From Cladophialophora immunda (taxonomy: Eukaryota; Ascomycota; Eurotiomycetes; Chaetothyriales; Herpotrichiellaceae), in assembly GCF_000835495.1 (NCBI RefSeq), contig NW_015622544.1:5174855-5238854 (forward strand): 64,000 nt of DNA. Direction: 5' to 3'. The position numbers and the translations under genes were made by a program. The notes under the pieces are model-generated. The model had not been told where the DNA came from. It searched no databases and worked only from the letters and a program-made list of their open reading frames with translations. Shown piece after piece: positions 11,902 to 22,827 of the stretch (position 1 is the stretch's first letter; the number at the start of each line of letters is the position of its first letter).

Positions 11902-13000
11902 GAACCCATCACAAACATCGCTGGGGTCTTATTGTTGGAGACGCGGCCAAGACCAACACAATGTGAGGGATATTACCAATACTTGTAGCGGGTCAGATAG
12001 GTTGCTCGATGTTCAGAATTGGCAGTCAACAAATTTCAGCTGGTCGCTGGTTTCCTTTGTTTTGAACGACACGTCTCACTGACAGGGAAGCCACTCCCCC
12101 AATTGTGCTGGAAAGGGGATGTCTTCGCCGGAAGGAAAAGAGCTTCATGTGTACCAAGTGTCTCAACAGCTGAACGGCTCGAAATGCGCCCGGTACATCG
12201 TTACCCGCCTTCTGACTGCGGCTTGTATTTCAAGGGACCATAAGGGACCATATAATGATCGAACCACTGAGCAGGGCTAGCTGCGGTAAGGAGTTCCTTG
12301 ATGGCTTGGGTGACGGGCGAAGTATACCGAAGCTTAGGGCCCTGAGCACAAGTGGGTTGCCAAAGGGAGGTGCCTGGTCATGATGGCCAAATCAAATAAT
12401 GAGAGCGAACGACAGCAGAGAGAGGGATTTAGGCCGAGATTGGTGGTGGTGGCACTTGTGTGGGAGTTGTCCGAGAAATAGGATCAGCACGGGTCTCCCT
12501 TCCTTCGGACACGATCTCCGCTGCTGGGGGTGGCGATGCAACGTCCGAGCTGGCCGGATAGTTCTCTGTTCAGGAATGATCTGCCACACGCTGCTCAACG
12601 CCAAAGGAGCTTGTAGAAAGGGAGCCTCATGACCCGTGGTCTGGCCACGGTCTGGATTTCCATGCTGACTGTTCTGTCCCGTTATGCTTTACAATTGGAC
12701 GTAGCGCTTGTCGACGATGCCGTGGATACTTGTAAGAAGACTTTCCAATGGCAAGAATAAACCCTCCTCCAACAGAATTCTTAAGAGCTTGAGCTGAGCT
12801 GTCAAGCCGTTGCTGCCAAGTTCGAAACAGAGAATGCTGCCCCGCCGTCAGGCCATCTTCTGCTCCACCCAGGGCCCTCCACTGTTCCACGGGTGATCCG
12901 CGAGTACGTGCTCTCGCTCCGCTCCCTCGTGGAAGACGGCGACGACTGGGGATCAAGCGCCTGGTTCTCCTTGCATGCTGCTGTTACATCTCTGAGAAAG
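11902..13000. other. Intergenic, promoter side of the Zn2Cys6 gene
   Basis: No convincing gene. A short direct repeat AAGGGACCAT occurs twice in tandem around 12232-12251. The right part is upstream of the regulator; its open frame extends back to an earlier ATG at 12893. Confidence 0.4.
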
Positions 13001-13864
13001 ATGAGCCTTGGAACCAGTCTGCCGCCTTCTCCGCACATCGAGCCAGAGCAAGGGTTGCAGAAAGCCGGCGCGAGAAGACATTCCTCATCACAACCGTACA
13101 TTAGGACGAGGACTGGATGCCGAACGTGTCGGGACCGCAAGGTACGCGAATCTTGGTGTGTCGCGCGGTAGCAGAGTTGACCCTCCTGTCAGGTCAAATG
13201 CGATGAGTTGCGGCCCCGATGTGAACAATGCCAACGCCTACAACTCTTCTGTGAATGGAAACCACGACTCTACTTTCGCAACGACACGCCACGGATCCTC
13301 CGTCAACATTCCAATGTCGACAAATCCAGTTCTCACGTTTGGGTTCATGAGAGTGCTCCGGTGATCCCTCCCGACCATCGTGACGACCTTCCGAGCTTTG
13401 GCATGTTGCCAACCAACGACCAAAAGGAACAAAAGGCAGGATTCCACGACGCCGGGACGTTTATCATGGTAGCGACACCCGAAAGCTTTGAACGTCTTCC
13501 TGAATATCACCGATCGCCGACGCAAGACCGAAATCTATATCCTCTTTCGCCAAAACCGATAACATCCTACAGATCGCCATGTTCGAGTGGTTCCTGGTGC
13601 GCAGAGCTCCGCCAACCAGACCCAGACGTTCACATGGTCAGGACCAGTGGCGATATCCACGCCTTTTTGGATCTGGAATTTGAACCCTGGACGTCCGACA
13701 AGGATCCCAATCTGGTGCGGCCGAAAACTGGCGGGCCGCGGGTTTCGGTCAGTGCAGTGGTCAAGGGCAAAGAAAACTCGTTGTTGGCGGACTACGGAGC
13801 TCGGATCTGGCGAGAACTGGCCCAGGCGACGACCGACCACCTTGCCTCTTACCGATGGAAATGA
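13001..13864 (+). CDS. Zn(II)2Cys6 transcription factor, 3' end unresolved
   Basis: Exon 1 (13001-13141) and exon 2 (13193-13864) join through a 51-base intron exactly inside the zinc cluster, giving TGCRTCRDRKVKCDELRPRC and then EQCQRLQLFCEW. This is the complete six-Cys C-x2-C-x6-C-x6-C-x2-C-x6-C signature of fungal GAL4-type binuclear zinc cluster regulators. The rest is polar and shows no clear middle-homology domain. An upstream in-frame ATG lies at 12893. At 270 residues it is short for the family. Past 13840 the coding-like text moves to another frame (PLTDGNDMLLLKSPQETESY) and later to YFDRDPDTYSAFDM before a stop near 14024, so the gene is either misjoined here or carries a frameshift. 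Confidence 0.7.
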
Positions 13865-14431
13865 CATGCTACTACTTAAAAGCCCACAAGAGACCGAAAG
13901 CTATGGTGGCCCATCGATACGAGTCGCTCTATTGCAGGTGAAGTTCCAGTCTAACAGGTGAACTCCCACAGATTCGGTCCTACTTCGACAGAGACCCCGA
14001 CACCTACAGTGCATTCGACATGTAACAAGGAAAGGTCAACAAGGTTGGCCATATCATCGCGGTTCAAAGCAATGTTTCGGGACCGGCGTACCAACTCCCC
14101 CTTCGAGGTGGTCTTCTGCTTGAACATGTCTCCCCTTTCGCACAGGCCTGCGAAATGGCTGTGGTCATACCGCTGCGCCTCGCAGACGACATTGCAGATG
14201 TGAAGATATTGGCGACCGGAAAGGGGACTGCGGAGTTTGCCTTAAGTGCTACGATGTCGCCAGCTGAGCCTATACAAATAGTGCGAGATGGCCACCGGCA
14301 TCCACGGCTTATCGGGACATGTCGACTCTGAACCTTGCTTTGAACGGGGCATGAGAGGGCATCTTACAGCTCGAATCACTTTGGGTGCGATAGTGACTTT
14401 GTACAGTCAGGATGATCGGCTTTTATGAGAA
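13865..14431. other. Possible regulator tail and convergent intergenic DNA
   Basis: This may contain the displaced 3' coding text of the zinc-cluster gene (to about 14024). A further stretch of about 100 codons after that stop is open to about 14330 in the same frame, with no recognised domain. The right end is the 3' flank of the convergent dehydrogenase. Confidence 0.35.
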
Positions 14432-15366
14432 CTATTTCCCGCAGAAGCCACCGTCGACAATCAGGCAGGCTCCAGAGGTGAAGGTATTTCCCGGGGCGAC
14501 CAGGAAGAGCATCGCGGGCACCAGATCCTGCGGTTCGCCCCATCGCTGCATCGGCACCCGCATCATGAGATAATCCACCATCTTCTGGTCATCTTGATAC
14601 TGAGCAGTCATGGACGTCCGCATGAATCCCGGGGCGATGCAGTTCACCTGGATGCCTTTGCCCGCCCACTCGTTGCTGAAAGCCTTGGTCATCTGCAGGA
14701 CCGCGCCCTTGGTGCTCGAGTAGACGCTCGTGTTGAATCCCGCCTGATAGGACGTGACGGAGGCAATGTTGACGACCTTCCCGGGCCGTCCGAGCGCCAA
14801 GAGTTTCCGGCCAAATTCCTGCATCGAGATGTAGAATGACTTGATGTTCACCTCCACCAGCTATCGAAAGAGGTGTGTGTGAGTGTCTAGATCATTCTTC
14901 CGTGCGGGAGAAAGGGTCTTGGAGGGTTCTCGGGTCTTACCAGATCAAGCTCGTCGTCGGTCGCGTTCTCACAGAGATTCCGGCGCATGACACCCGCGCA
15001 GTTGATCAAGATGTCGGGCACGACCTCGGCCTTCCATATTGACTGGTAGCACTCCCGGAGGCTCTTGGGGTTTCGCAGGTCGCAGTGGAACGCCGTCACT
15101 TTGCCCCCGACGTCCTCGATCTTGGCCTTCAGGTCCGAGGACATGGGGTCGTTGGGGGCTTCGATGGAGATGACGGTCGACACGCCGGCCTGGGCCAGCG
15201 CGGTCGCCAGTGCCGAGCCCAGGCCACCTGGTTGGGGGAGTGAGTAGGTGGGACATCACACGAAGTTGCCAGAGCCGGGGGAGAGACATGTATTACCTGT
15301 CGCGCCCGTCATGATGGCGGTCTTTCCCCCCAGGGAAAACATGTTGCTGAGGTATTGCGATGCCAT
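14432..15366 (-). CDS. Short-chain dehydrogenase/reductase (KduD-like)
   Basis: Three exons (15366-15297, 15227-14941, 14860-14432) join in frame to 261 residues, the usual length of a classical SDR. The first intron splits the cofactor motif, which reads TGATGGLGSALA after joining (TGxxxGxG). Other marks are NCAG (residues about 95-98), the catalytic Ser in NIASVTSY, the YxxxK in VYSSTKGA, and IAPGFMRT downstream. The closest overall resemblance is to 2-deoxy-D-gluconate 3-dehydrogenase-type SDRs, so NAD(P)-dependent oxidation of a sugar acid or similar hydroxyl is plausible; the substrate is not provable from sequence. It faces the zinc-cluster gene convergently. Confidence 0.9.
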
Positions 15367-16227
15367 GGTTGATCGAGGATAGTCACTCCGTCAGACGGGG
15401 GAGGTCAAGTGAGTGATATTGCCGTACACCACGGCTGTATATATATAGAAACTTTCGGGAGGAAAAGATATTCCATCTGAATATGCATTGTCCGATAGCC
15501 GAAGGGATATAATAAGGCGCTGCGCGTAAGGGGGTGAGGAGTAACCCATACTGCCGGGCCCGGTGCGGAGATGGATGGGGAAGTTCGCGGACGTGGGCTC
15601 CGAGCTCGGCGAGATTCACGACAAGTTACCTACTTGTACAGGTCGCACCTAGGGAAGTTCGAGCCAAAAGAGCCAGCGTGGGCTCGCTGCCCCTCGGCTA
15701 AGGGAGGGCCAAGCCTCCTCCCTTGGTGCTGCGCCGGAACCGACTCGCTGCATTCCACTCCTTGTACCGAGTACTACATGGCGAGACTGGAGAATATACA
15801 GTATATATGGGGAAAATTCAACCACAACATGTATAATGCCGCCAAAGGCATAGGACTGTACCGCCCATTGGACGGCAAACTCGACTCCTGAGAAGGATGC
15901 CCTTGCGGTACTCACCAGGTCCTTTGGCCACTGACTACAACACGAGTATTGGAGGGCTCATTATAGGCCGTCCGGTATAGCGAGAATGAATGTGATGGAG
16001 ACGGCGATCGCTTCATCGTCGGTCAAGAGCGTGGTATCTGATTCCCTTGTCCGCTCCTGGGAAGGGAAGGGGAAGAGGTCCCGTGGATGGATTTCAGGCG
16101 GGAGATTATTCTCTAAATCGTGGGCGGAAGCAGTCAAGCCAATCTGCCATATCATCGAAGTTCCTTTATTGAAGAGGCCGACTTCCTTGGAGACTAGTTT
16201 CCACTCCAGCTATGACCGCTGATACCT
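15367..16227. other. Intergenic
   Basis: This is the promoter of the dehydrogenase (left part) and the 3' flank of the membrane protein gene (right part). Short open frames on both strands show no family resemblance. Confidence 0.45.
15438..15447 (-). promoter_or_regulatory. TATA-box-like element of the dehydrogenase gene
   Basis: On the minus strand the sequence reads CTATATATATACA, about 72 bases before the ATG at 15366. Position and sequence fit a TATA box; no other evidence is available. Confidence 0.5.
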
Positions 16228-18213
16228 TCAAGGGCTTTCCACATGACCCGTGGTTGGTCCTGTCCCAGAATTTCCCCCTGAGCAGGATTTCTGAGAGTCT
16301 TTCCTCGCCCCTTCATCCTTGATCTGGACGACTTCTTCATCCTCGGCTTGTTGATCACCTCTTTCGCTCGGCCTGACAGCGTAGGCACCGGGCAATCCGA
16401 GACTCTTGGCGCTGCCTTCTTCTTCAGCGTACACGACTTCGACACTGGCGAATGCTCTCCTACGAGCATAACCTCGCCCTGTGACTTTACCGACATCAGC
16501 ACTCGCCTTGGACCAAGATCTCACATGGTCAGCAATGGCGGTGCCTCCCGCCGATGCCGCAAACATGGCGCTCTTCAAATCGGCAAAGTCGAACGTTGTC
16601 ATGCCTGCCCAGAATCGCGTCCTGATCGCTTCGTAAATGACCAATAGGAGAATGCCCGAATTGACGGCGAAGACCGTGTAGATGTAGACGTCCTCACCGA
16701 TGCGAACGCCCCGGCTCAGTCCGACAACTTCCGCCTTGCCCGTGTCGTGTGCATTGACAAGCTGCGAGGCCCCGTACGCCACGAGAATGTCGTCCGCCAT
16801 GGCTGTGAAAGAGTCGGCCACGGAAGTGGTGGTTGTGTAGTCGTCATCCCCGTCGAGTCGCCCTTTGACGCTTTCGCGATTGGTGTTGAGGGCGTCGCCT
16901 CGAATCGACGTGTAGAGACTATTGCTCACCCGGCTGAGGAAATTAAGCGACGCTATTACATTGAACGTAAGATTGCCGGTGGGTTCGGGGTCGACAGGAA
17001 GTTGGCCGGTGTGTGGCTTCACTCGGATTGTCTTTGTCGTGGTGTTAACGGAGACTTCAAACACGGTCGGTGTAAGTGTGATTTCGCATTGAGTCTGGTT
17101 GAAGGTTGAGTAATAAGGCACGTAGCTGGGAGCTTGGTAGCTGGGGGACCCAGTGGCGATCGAGACAATGTTCCGTCCCTTGTATGCGTGGGCCGCCCAG
17201 GCCAGTAAAGTCGCGTTAGGATACTGATCCCAAGCCGTCGAGGGATAGACTTGGGAAAGCCCAGGAGGGTCGTTAGGCAGACTCCCCTGCAGGTAATAGA
17301 CTCCAAGATTGCTGGTTCCAGAGTTGCCCACATTGTAGGAAAGGGAGTTCTTCCAGTGGAAAGTCAAATCCGAGGTCGTGTTCTTGACACATTGAACCAC
17401 GGTATTGTATCCATTCTCGAGGTAGCTGTAAGAAGGCGTGGCTTGAACGGTGGTGCCGTCGAGTTCGATTCTGGCCAGGTTCGGTGACGATCCAACTCCA
17501 TAGGACCGACCAAGAAAGCTCCACTCGGCATTGTCCAGCCTAGGTTGATTTCTCTCCTGATGTGGATTGTTTGGGGTTGCTGTAGCCGCCGAGGTGAGTA
17601 GGAGACCTTGCAGATCTGGGACGGGACACTGGGGGAAAAACCCGTGTGGTGTCCGGGTCGACAGGCGGCCCAGAACGAGATTTCATACTGATCCAGTGCT
17701 GCTGTTGACTGGGAACTGAGAGTTCCACAACCAGGCTGAATCGCTTGTAAACGCAGGAATATCAATGCTGCCTTTGAACGACTTTAAATCGTCGACCAAC
17801 TCCGGGGTGAGTGCTCCCGTCCACAACGCACCAGGGGCGGCAGAAAGAACCAGGAGAAGCACAAGAGACGTCACATGCGTTGGCGACAGCGTGGTTTCCG
17901 CATACTGACGAACAATAGCTGCACGGAAAGCGAGTTCGTCAAGTGAAAGATGCTGCTTGATCAACAGGAGCCGAGTCCTGAAGTTCAACAACGTCTTGAG
18001 GGCGTCTAGCTGAAGAACTGCCAGGACCTGAGACAGAATCTGGACGAGGATTTGCGCCGATGCTCGGTTCTCTTGCACAAAGGTGACCACAGAGCCGCTG
18101 TAGCGCTTTAACCTGGTCACGAGGAGGAAGGCTGAGAGCCCGGTGGGCAGCAGCAGGGCGCAAAACAAAGCTGCCCGATCCCGCAACGAGGCGTGGAGCG
18201 GATGCCTGGACAT
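16228..18213 (-). CDS. Large fungal membrane protein with extracellular domain, function unknown
   Basis: Two exons (18213-17689 and 17628-16228) join in frame through a 60-base intron to 641 residues. An N-terminal hydrophobic helix (LFCALLLPTGLSAFLLV) is followed by the stretch ENRASAQILVQILSQVLAVL, by LSLDELAFRAA and a second helix ending in AAPGALWTGALTP. A long region with several N-glycosylation sites (NTTSD and others) comes next, then a final membrane helix (VNSGILLLVIYEAI) and a polar cytoplasmic tail ending in acidic and Lys-rich sequence. This order matches a widespread family of uncharacterised fungal plasma-membrane-type proteins. Homologues often have more N-terminal sequence, so an upstream exon could be missing. 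Confidence 0.72.
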
Positions 18214-20022
18214 GATTGCAAGCCAGGTGCTGCCAGTCTTCTTGTGTAAAGTTATGGCTCTTGAAAGATTCCATGTCGACAGCAGGGAGGAGTCGTTGCC
18301 TCATATCAGGCTGCGTTTGAACGAGGGCGTTCGCAAGTTGCTCGAACTGGAGGGTCTGAATGTCGTTTCATAGGGCCACGTAAAGGGCGAGTCCGATGCG
18401 TGCCGGCGGGCGGCTAGACGATGGCGCGGGACGGGATACAGTAGCCTTGGGGGCTGTGCAACAACTGCCCACATGTCAGGTTGACCAGTTCACCAGCATG
18501 AAAACACAGCGATGAACCGCTGCGTTCTCGTCGACAGCCAAGTCGAATCTTCATTTTACATCGAACGTTGTACTCCATAGTATTGGAACTGCGTGTTCCA
18601 TTGACAACTCAGGGCAGTGATAGAGCTTTGAGGCTGCGTGGGCACAGTGATCTAAGAGTTTGTGGGCGAGGTGGGCAATCCGGTCGCCTATCTTGACAAG
18701 AAATTAGCCCCCACCGCCAGTCCCCCATGCCGACTTCAGTTTGGGCAGTGTGCACGGGCAACATCGGATCAATAGCCACAGCGCAACATGGCGTGCCACA
18801 GGCCCATCATTCTTTGGTAGGCGTGTGCCAAGCAAAGCCATGGGTTGGTACTTGGTTTACTTGCGAACGAAAAGGCTATGAAGTGCCGCGTACAGTTTGA
18901 TCCTGAAGAGTAGAAAGCGAAGGGGTAATGGGCGCCTTTCGAGGGTGCGGGCTGGACTGCATAACCCGACCGCCACCGTCCGCTGAGAAGCTGTCACAGT
19001 GGTGGGCGGGAAGCAAAAGTGCTACGTCTCACGGAGAAATATGTCCGTGTATCGGCGGACTATATGCATTCATGCTGTAGCCGGGTGAGTTTGACAAGCT
19101 TGATGAACCAGTTTCCGGCCATCTGGATCCGGAGGAAGTTCCACACCGCGGCGGAAAGGTGTATGCAGAATCGGCTACTCTAAGCACGATATACACAACC
19201 TGGTACTGCAGGTGGAAGTCGTTTCGATGGAGTATGGGATGAACATAATACAAACGCAGCCTGGACCGAGCGGCTTCCCGAGAACGTTCGGCGATCATGA
19301 CACATGCGCTTCTCATCATGGTGCACAGCCGAGGGACAGAAGTTGGGCGAAGACGATTACGAAGAGGACCGCCCAGCAAACTTCTTGGACATGGGCGGAG
19401 AGCCTGAGTGGAGTCCAGGAGACTTTGACGAAGGCCGTGAAGAACACCCAGACGACTTCTTGGAAATGGATGAGAGGACAGGAAAAGAAAATCATTGGGC
19501 ATGAATTGCAGATGACTCGGGTGCTAATCAGGATACGAGGTAGATAGAATTGGTTAAATATCTGCCATCCGCCAGGAGAGGACAAGGGATAGACAAATTG
19601 ATGTATTGAATCATCCACCACTAAAGGTTCGTTTGTGCGAAGGTGTTCTGGGGTGGTCACGAAGATATGCCCTAGGGTTGCAGCTACTCGACCTTAGAAA
19701 GGCGCTGGCACAGTTCTCGGTGAACACATAGAAGAGACTACCTCATCTCAGTGTCTTACAATGGCTGTAGTGTAGCAGACGATGCTATAACTGGGACAAC
19801 CTCCACCCCAGAGCCTCCTTTTTGGTGCAGCCTTGCGGGGAGATCCACCCGTCGTGCCAAGCCCAGCCTTGTTCGCGACCCCGCCAATGACGAAAGCGTC
19901 AACCACTTTCTTCCCACTCGTGTGTGTGGCCTCAATCTACACCGCAAGAAACGAAGAAGAGACATCTGTGGCTCGATCGTCCAAACATCTGAGCAGACTG
20001 TCGACTTGGTTCACCCCCCATC
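18214..20022. other. Intergenic, 1.8 kb
   Basis: No gene is supported. A small acidic plus-strand frame at 19304-19504 (66 codons, Glu/Asp-rich) and an overlapping minus frame at 19029-19502 exist, but neither has a recognisable domain or a splice context. The last part is the promoter of the UsgS-like gene. Confidence 0.45.
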
Positions 20023-21132
20023 ATGTCTAACTTTGACCCCAATGCAATCCTCCGCGGAGCGCAACTCACCTTTGTAGGCGCCCACCGAGCTCTGCAAAAC
20101 CCCGAGCTCTTCACCACGGCGCATTACCGACAAGCCGCAATCGCAGTCTGCGCGGGACTCGCCATCCGGATTATCCTCAATATCCCGATTTATATTGTCA
20201 AGATCCTCATATGGATCATATCAATCTTCGTCAATCTCGACCACGAGACATGGGACGACAAGGTCATCTCAGGCTTGGACTTTATCTCGAAATCGGTGCT
20301 CCAGATTCCCTTCTTCTTGATGATGGTCATGGGATCCGTGACTCCGACGTTGGACAACCTCTTCATGGAGTCCCTGAAGTGGGTGGACACTACTTACGTG
20401 CAGAAGCACAAATCCGACGACCCGGCCACGCTACGGGGCATGTACTACCCCACGCTCAAGATGTACCCGACGCACGGTGAGAAGGAGAAGAAAGAACGGC
20501 GGTCCCTTGTCGATGGGGCCATCATCTTCCTTACGAAGTATGGCCGCCGGGCGGCAATTTCTCTGGCCATCTACGCGCTCACCTTCGTGCCTGGCGTGGG
20601 CCGCTTCGTTCTTCCGGTCGCCTCATTCTACACATTCAACAAGGCCGTCGGACCGGTGCCCGCGGGTATCGTGTTCGCATCCGGCCTTATCATTCCCAAA
20701 CACTACATGGTCCACTTCCTCCAGACCTATTTTTCGAGCCGCAGTCTCATGTCGCGCTTACTGGAACCCTATTTCCACCGCATCCGCTTCACGAACCAAC
20801 AAAAGAAGATCTGGTTCATCGACCGCAGCGGCGTCTTGTTCGGCTTCTCCGCCGCGTTCACGGTCATGGTGAAGGTGCCGCTGCTGGGAGTGCTGATATA
20901 CGGCATTGCGGAAGCGAGTACGGCGTACTTGATTACGAAGATTACGGAACCGCCGCCACCCCCTGGAGCGGCCAGCCAAGCGTACATTGAGAGTGAGGTG
21001 AGGTGGAAGAACAAGCATTTGTTCTTGAATCTGCCCTTGGATCGGCTGGACGAGTTTAATGCGCGGTTGACTGGTGCAGAGAAAGTGGGGAGGGTGGAGA
21101 GTACAGAAGTCCCGAGGAGGAAATTTACCTAG
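20023..21132 (+). CDS. UsgS-like (EI24/RRT8-type) multi-pass membrane protein
   Basis: A single uninterrupted exon of 369 codons. The N-terminus MSNFDPNAILRGAQLTFVGA, followed by HRALQNPELF, matches the fungal 'transmembrane protein UsgS' group as I remember it. Hydrophobic segments lie at about residues 45-70 (two close helices), 95-115, 180-215, 225-240 and 285-315, with a conserved-looking charged loop around residues 150-170. The C-terminus contains a Pro-run (PPPPPG) and a polar tail. Relatives share resemblance with EI24/RRT8-type proteins of internal membranes or lipid droplets, but the biochemical role is unknown. Confidence 0.8.
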   Translation: MSNFDPNAILRGAQLTFVGAHRALQNPELFTTAHYRQAAIAVCAGLAIRIILNIPIYIVKILIWIISIFVNLDHETWDDKVISGLDFISKSVLQIPFFLMMVMGSVTPTLDNLFMESLKWVDTTYVQKHKSDDPATLRGMYYPTLKMYPTHGEKEKKERRSLVDGAIIFLTKYGRRAAISLAIYALTFVPGVGRFVLPVASFYTFNKAVGPVPAGIVFASGLIIPKHYMVHFLQTYFSSRSLMSRLLEPYFHRIRFTNQQKKIWFIDRSGVLFGFSAAFTVMVKVPLLGVLIYGIAEASTAYLITKITEPPPPPGAASQAYIESEVRWKNKHLFLNLPLDRLDEFNARLTGAEKVGRVESTEVPRRKFT

Positions 21133-21446
21133 AGACGGAAGTTCTCTAAGGAACGATCGAGGAACGGCTGGTTGGAACCCAGCTTTCTCTGGAGTTGTTC
21201 TCGAGGGGTCGAGCTTCGGCGGGTTATGGGAAATAAACAGAGGGTCAGGAAGGAAAAGACAGATGAGTCGGTTCTAGGTTTTCTAGGAATACATTTTGAT
21301 AGATCATTTGGTGTTATGGGCCATTTTTTCATCTCCTACGTAACCCGTGCATCTAACGCATGGGAACCGCCATTGCAGAATCCAAGAAGCTTTCAAGCCC
21401 CACCACCTGGGTGCCGCCAGTCCAAATACCCCAGAAAGGAGCTAGC
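21133..21446. other. Intergenic between convergent genes
   Basis: This is the shared 3' region of the UsgS-like gene and the convergent 3-hydroxyacyl-CoA dehydrogenase. No gene is seen. Confidence 0.6.
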
Positions 21447-22493
21447 TCACTTATACTCGTAGAAACCCCTGCCGCTCTTCTTGCCCAACCAGCCAGCATC
21501 GACGTACTGCCTTAACAGCACGCTCGGCCTGTATTTGCTATCCCCCAGACCTGCGTGTAACGTCTCCATGATCGCCAAACAAGTGTCTAGGCCAATAAAA
21601 TCCGCAAGCGTTAGCGGGCCCATGGGCACATTCGTACCGTTTTTCATGATATTATCGATATCCTCTTTCTTGCCCACACCCGTCTCCAAGCAAATGATCG
21701 CTTCGTTGATATAAGGCATCAGGATTCTGTTGGCGAGGAAACCAGGGCTATCAGCTGAAACGGAACAGACTTTGCCCATCTTCTCGCAGAATGCGACGGC
21801 GGCCGCGAGCGTTTCCGGAGAGGTTTGCAGGCCTGAAATGATCTCCACGCCTTTCTGAACTGGTACAGGGTTCATAAAGTGCGTGGACACCACCCGCGAC
21901 GAGGCTGAGGTGTCTGTGGGGTCCTTCGACGTCGCACGAGCAATCCTGGTGATGCTTATACTCGAAGTGTTTGTAGCCAGGATGGCATGTTTAGGACATG
22001 TTTCGGCCAATTCAGCAAAGATTTTTTCCTTCAATGATGGGATCTCGGGCACAGCTTCGATAACCATGTCCACGTCTGATAAGTCTGACATCTTTGTGGT
22101 GGGCTTTAACCTCTCTCTTGTGGCTTTTGCAATCTCTTCGGTGATCTTTTGCTTCGAGACATCCTTTGCTAGGAGCTTGTCGGCGAATGCTAGGCCTCGG
22201 TCGAGGGATTGTTGGGAAGTGTCCACAAGCGTGACTGGGACTTGGGCTTTTTGGGCGGCGACGAGTGCGATGCCGAGACCCTGGCCGTTGTTAGAAATTG
22301 CAGATGTCCTTTACGACCTGCTCATGCGGAAGCATACCATTTGGCCAGCGCCAATAACACCGAGCTTCTTGACTTCGAAGCCCAATGAGGGCGTGGAAGA
22401 GAATTGACGGTTGAGCGAGGCGAGCCTCTGCGAGGCAATCTGCGACTTGGAGGAAGCCATCACTCTGGTAGATAGCCTCGACAACGAAGCCAT
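21447..22493 (-). CDS. Mitochondrial 3-hydroxyacyl-CoA (3-hydroxybutyryl-CoA) dehydrogenase
   Basis: Two exons (22493-22338, 22280-21447) join to 329 residues across a 57-base intron that cuts the NAD-binding motif; the join restores VIGAGQMGLGIALVAA (GxGxMG). The first 38 or so residues are Ser/Arg/Leu-rich without acids, a typical mitochondrial presequence. Family marks are IEAVPE, ATNTSS, the catalytic region STHFMNPVPVQKGVE, DSPGFLANR and a C-terminal domain containing NGTNVPMGPLTLADFIGLD. It oxidises L-3-hydroxyacyl-CoA with NAD in short-chain fatty acid or branched-chain catabolism. It is divergent from Tof1, with 334 bases between the start codons. Confidence 0.93.
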
Positions 22494-22827
22494 TGTGAAA
22501 AGATCTGTGAGCAGTGGGTGCGAGTTAGTTGATCGTTCGCAGCATCGAGCTAGCGGTCTTTAAAGAGCCCGACGTGCTTCCAAGCTGCACAAACGCCGGG
22601 ATTTCTCCTTGAAGCACCCGCCGAGGACGCCACGCGGGTCGCACGAATGGCCCTTATCGATGACCGAGGCTCGACGATAAGCAGGAAATTCTGCGCTTTG
22701 GAGCCGTATGGTCCGCCCGAATAACTTAACGCGTCAAGGGCGTCGAGACGCGTCTCGAGCCAACACCTGCTTCTTCCTCTGAGGTCAACTTTCTGTCTTC
22801 CAAACAATGATGGTATAAGTGGATAAC
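22494..22827. promoter_or_regulatory. Bidirectional promoter, dehydrogenase / Tof1
   Basis: 334 bases separate the two divergent start codons. I see no strong TATA box or palindrome; the stretch is GC-balanced and contains no open frame of note on coding grounds. Confidence 0.6.

Noticed and set aside
19304..19504. Small acidic open frame (66 codons)
   Set aside because: Too short, with no signal peptide, domain or conserved context; the opposite strand is open over the same stretch.
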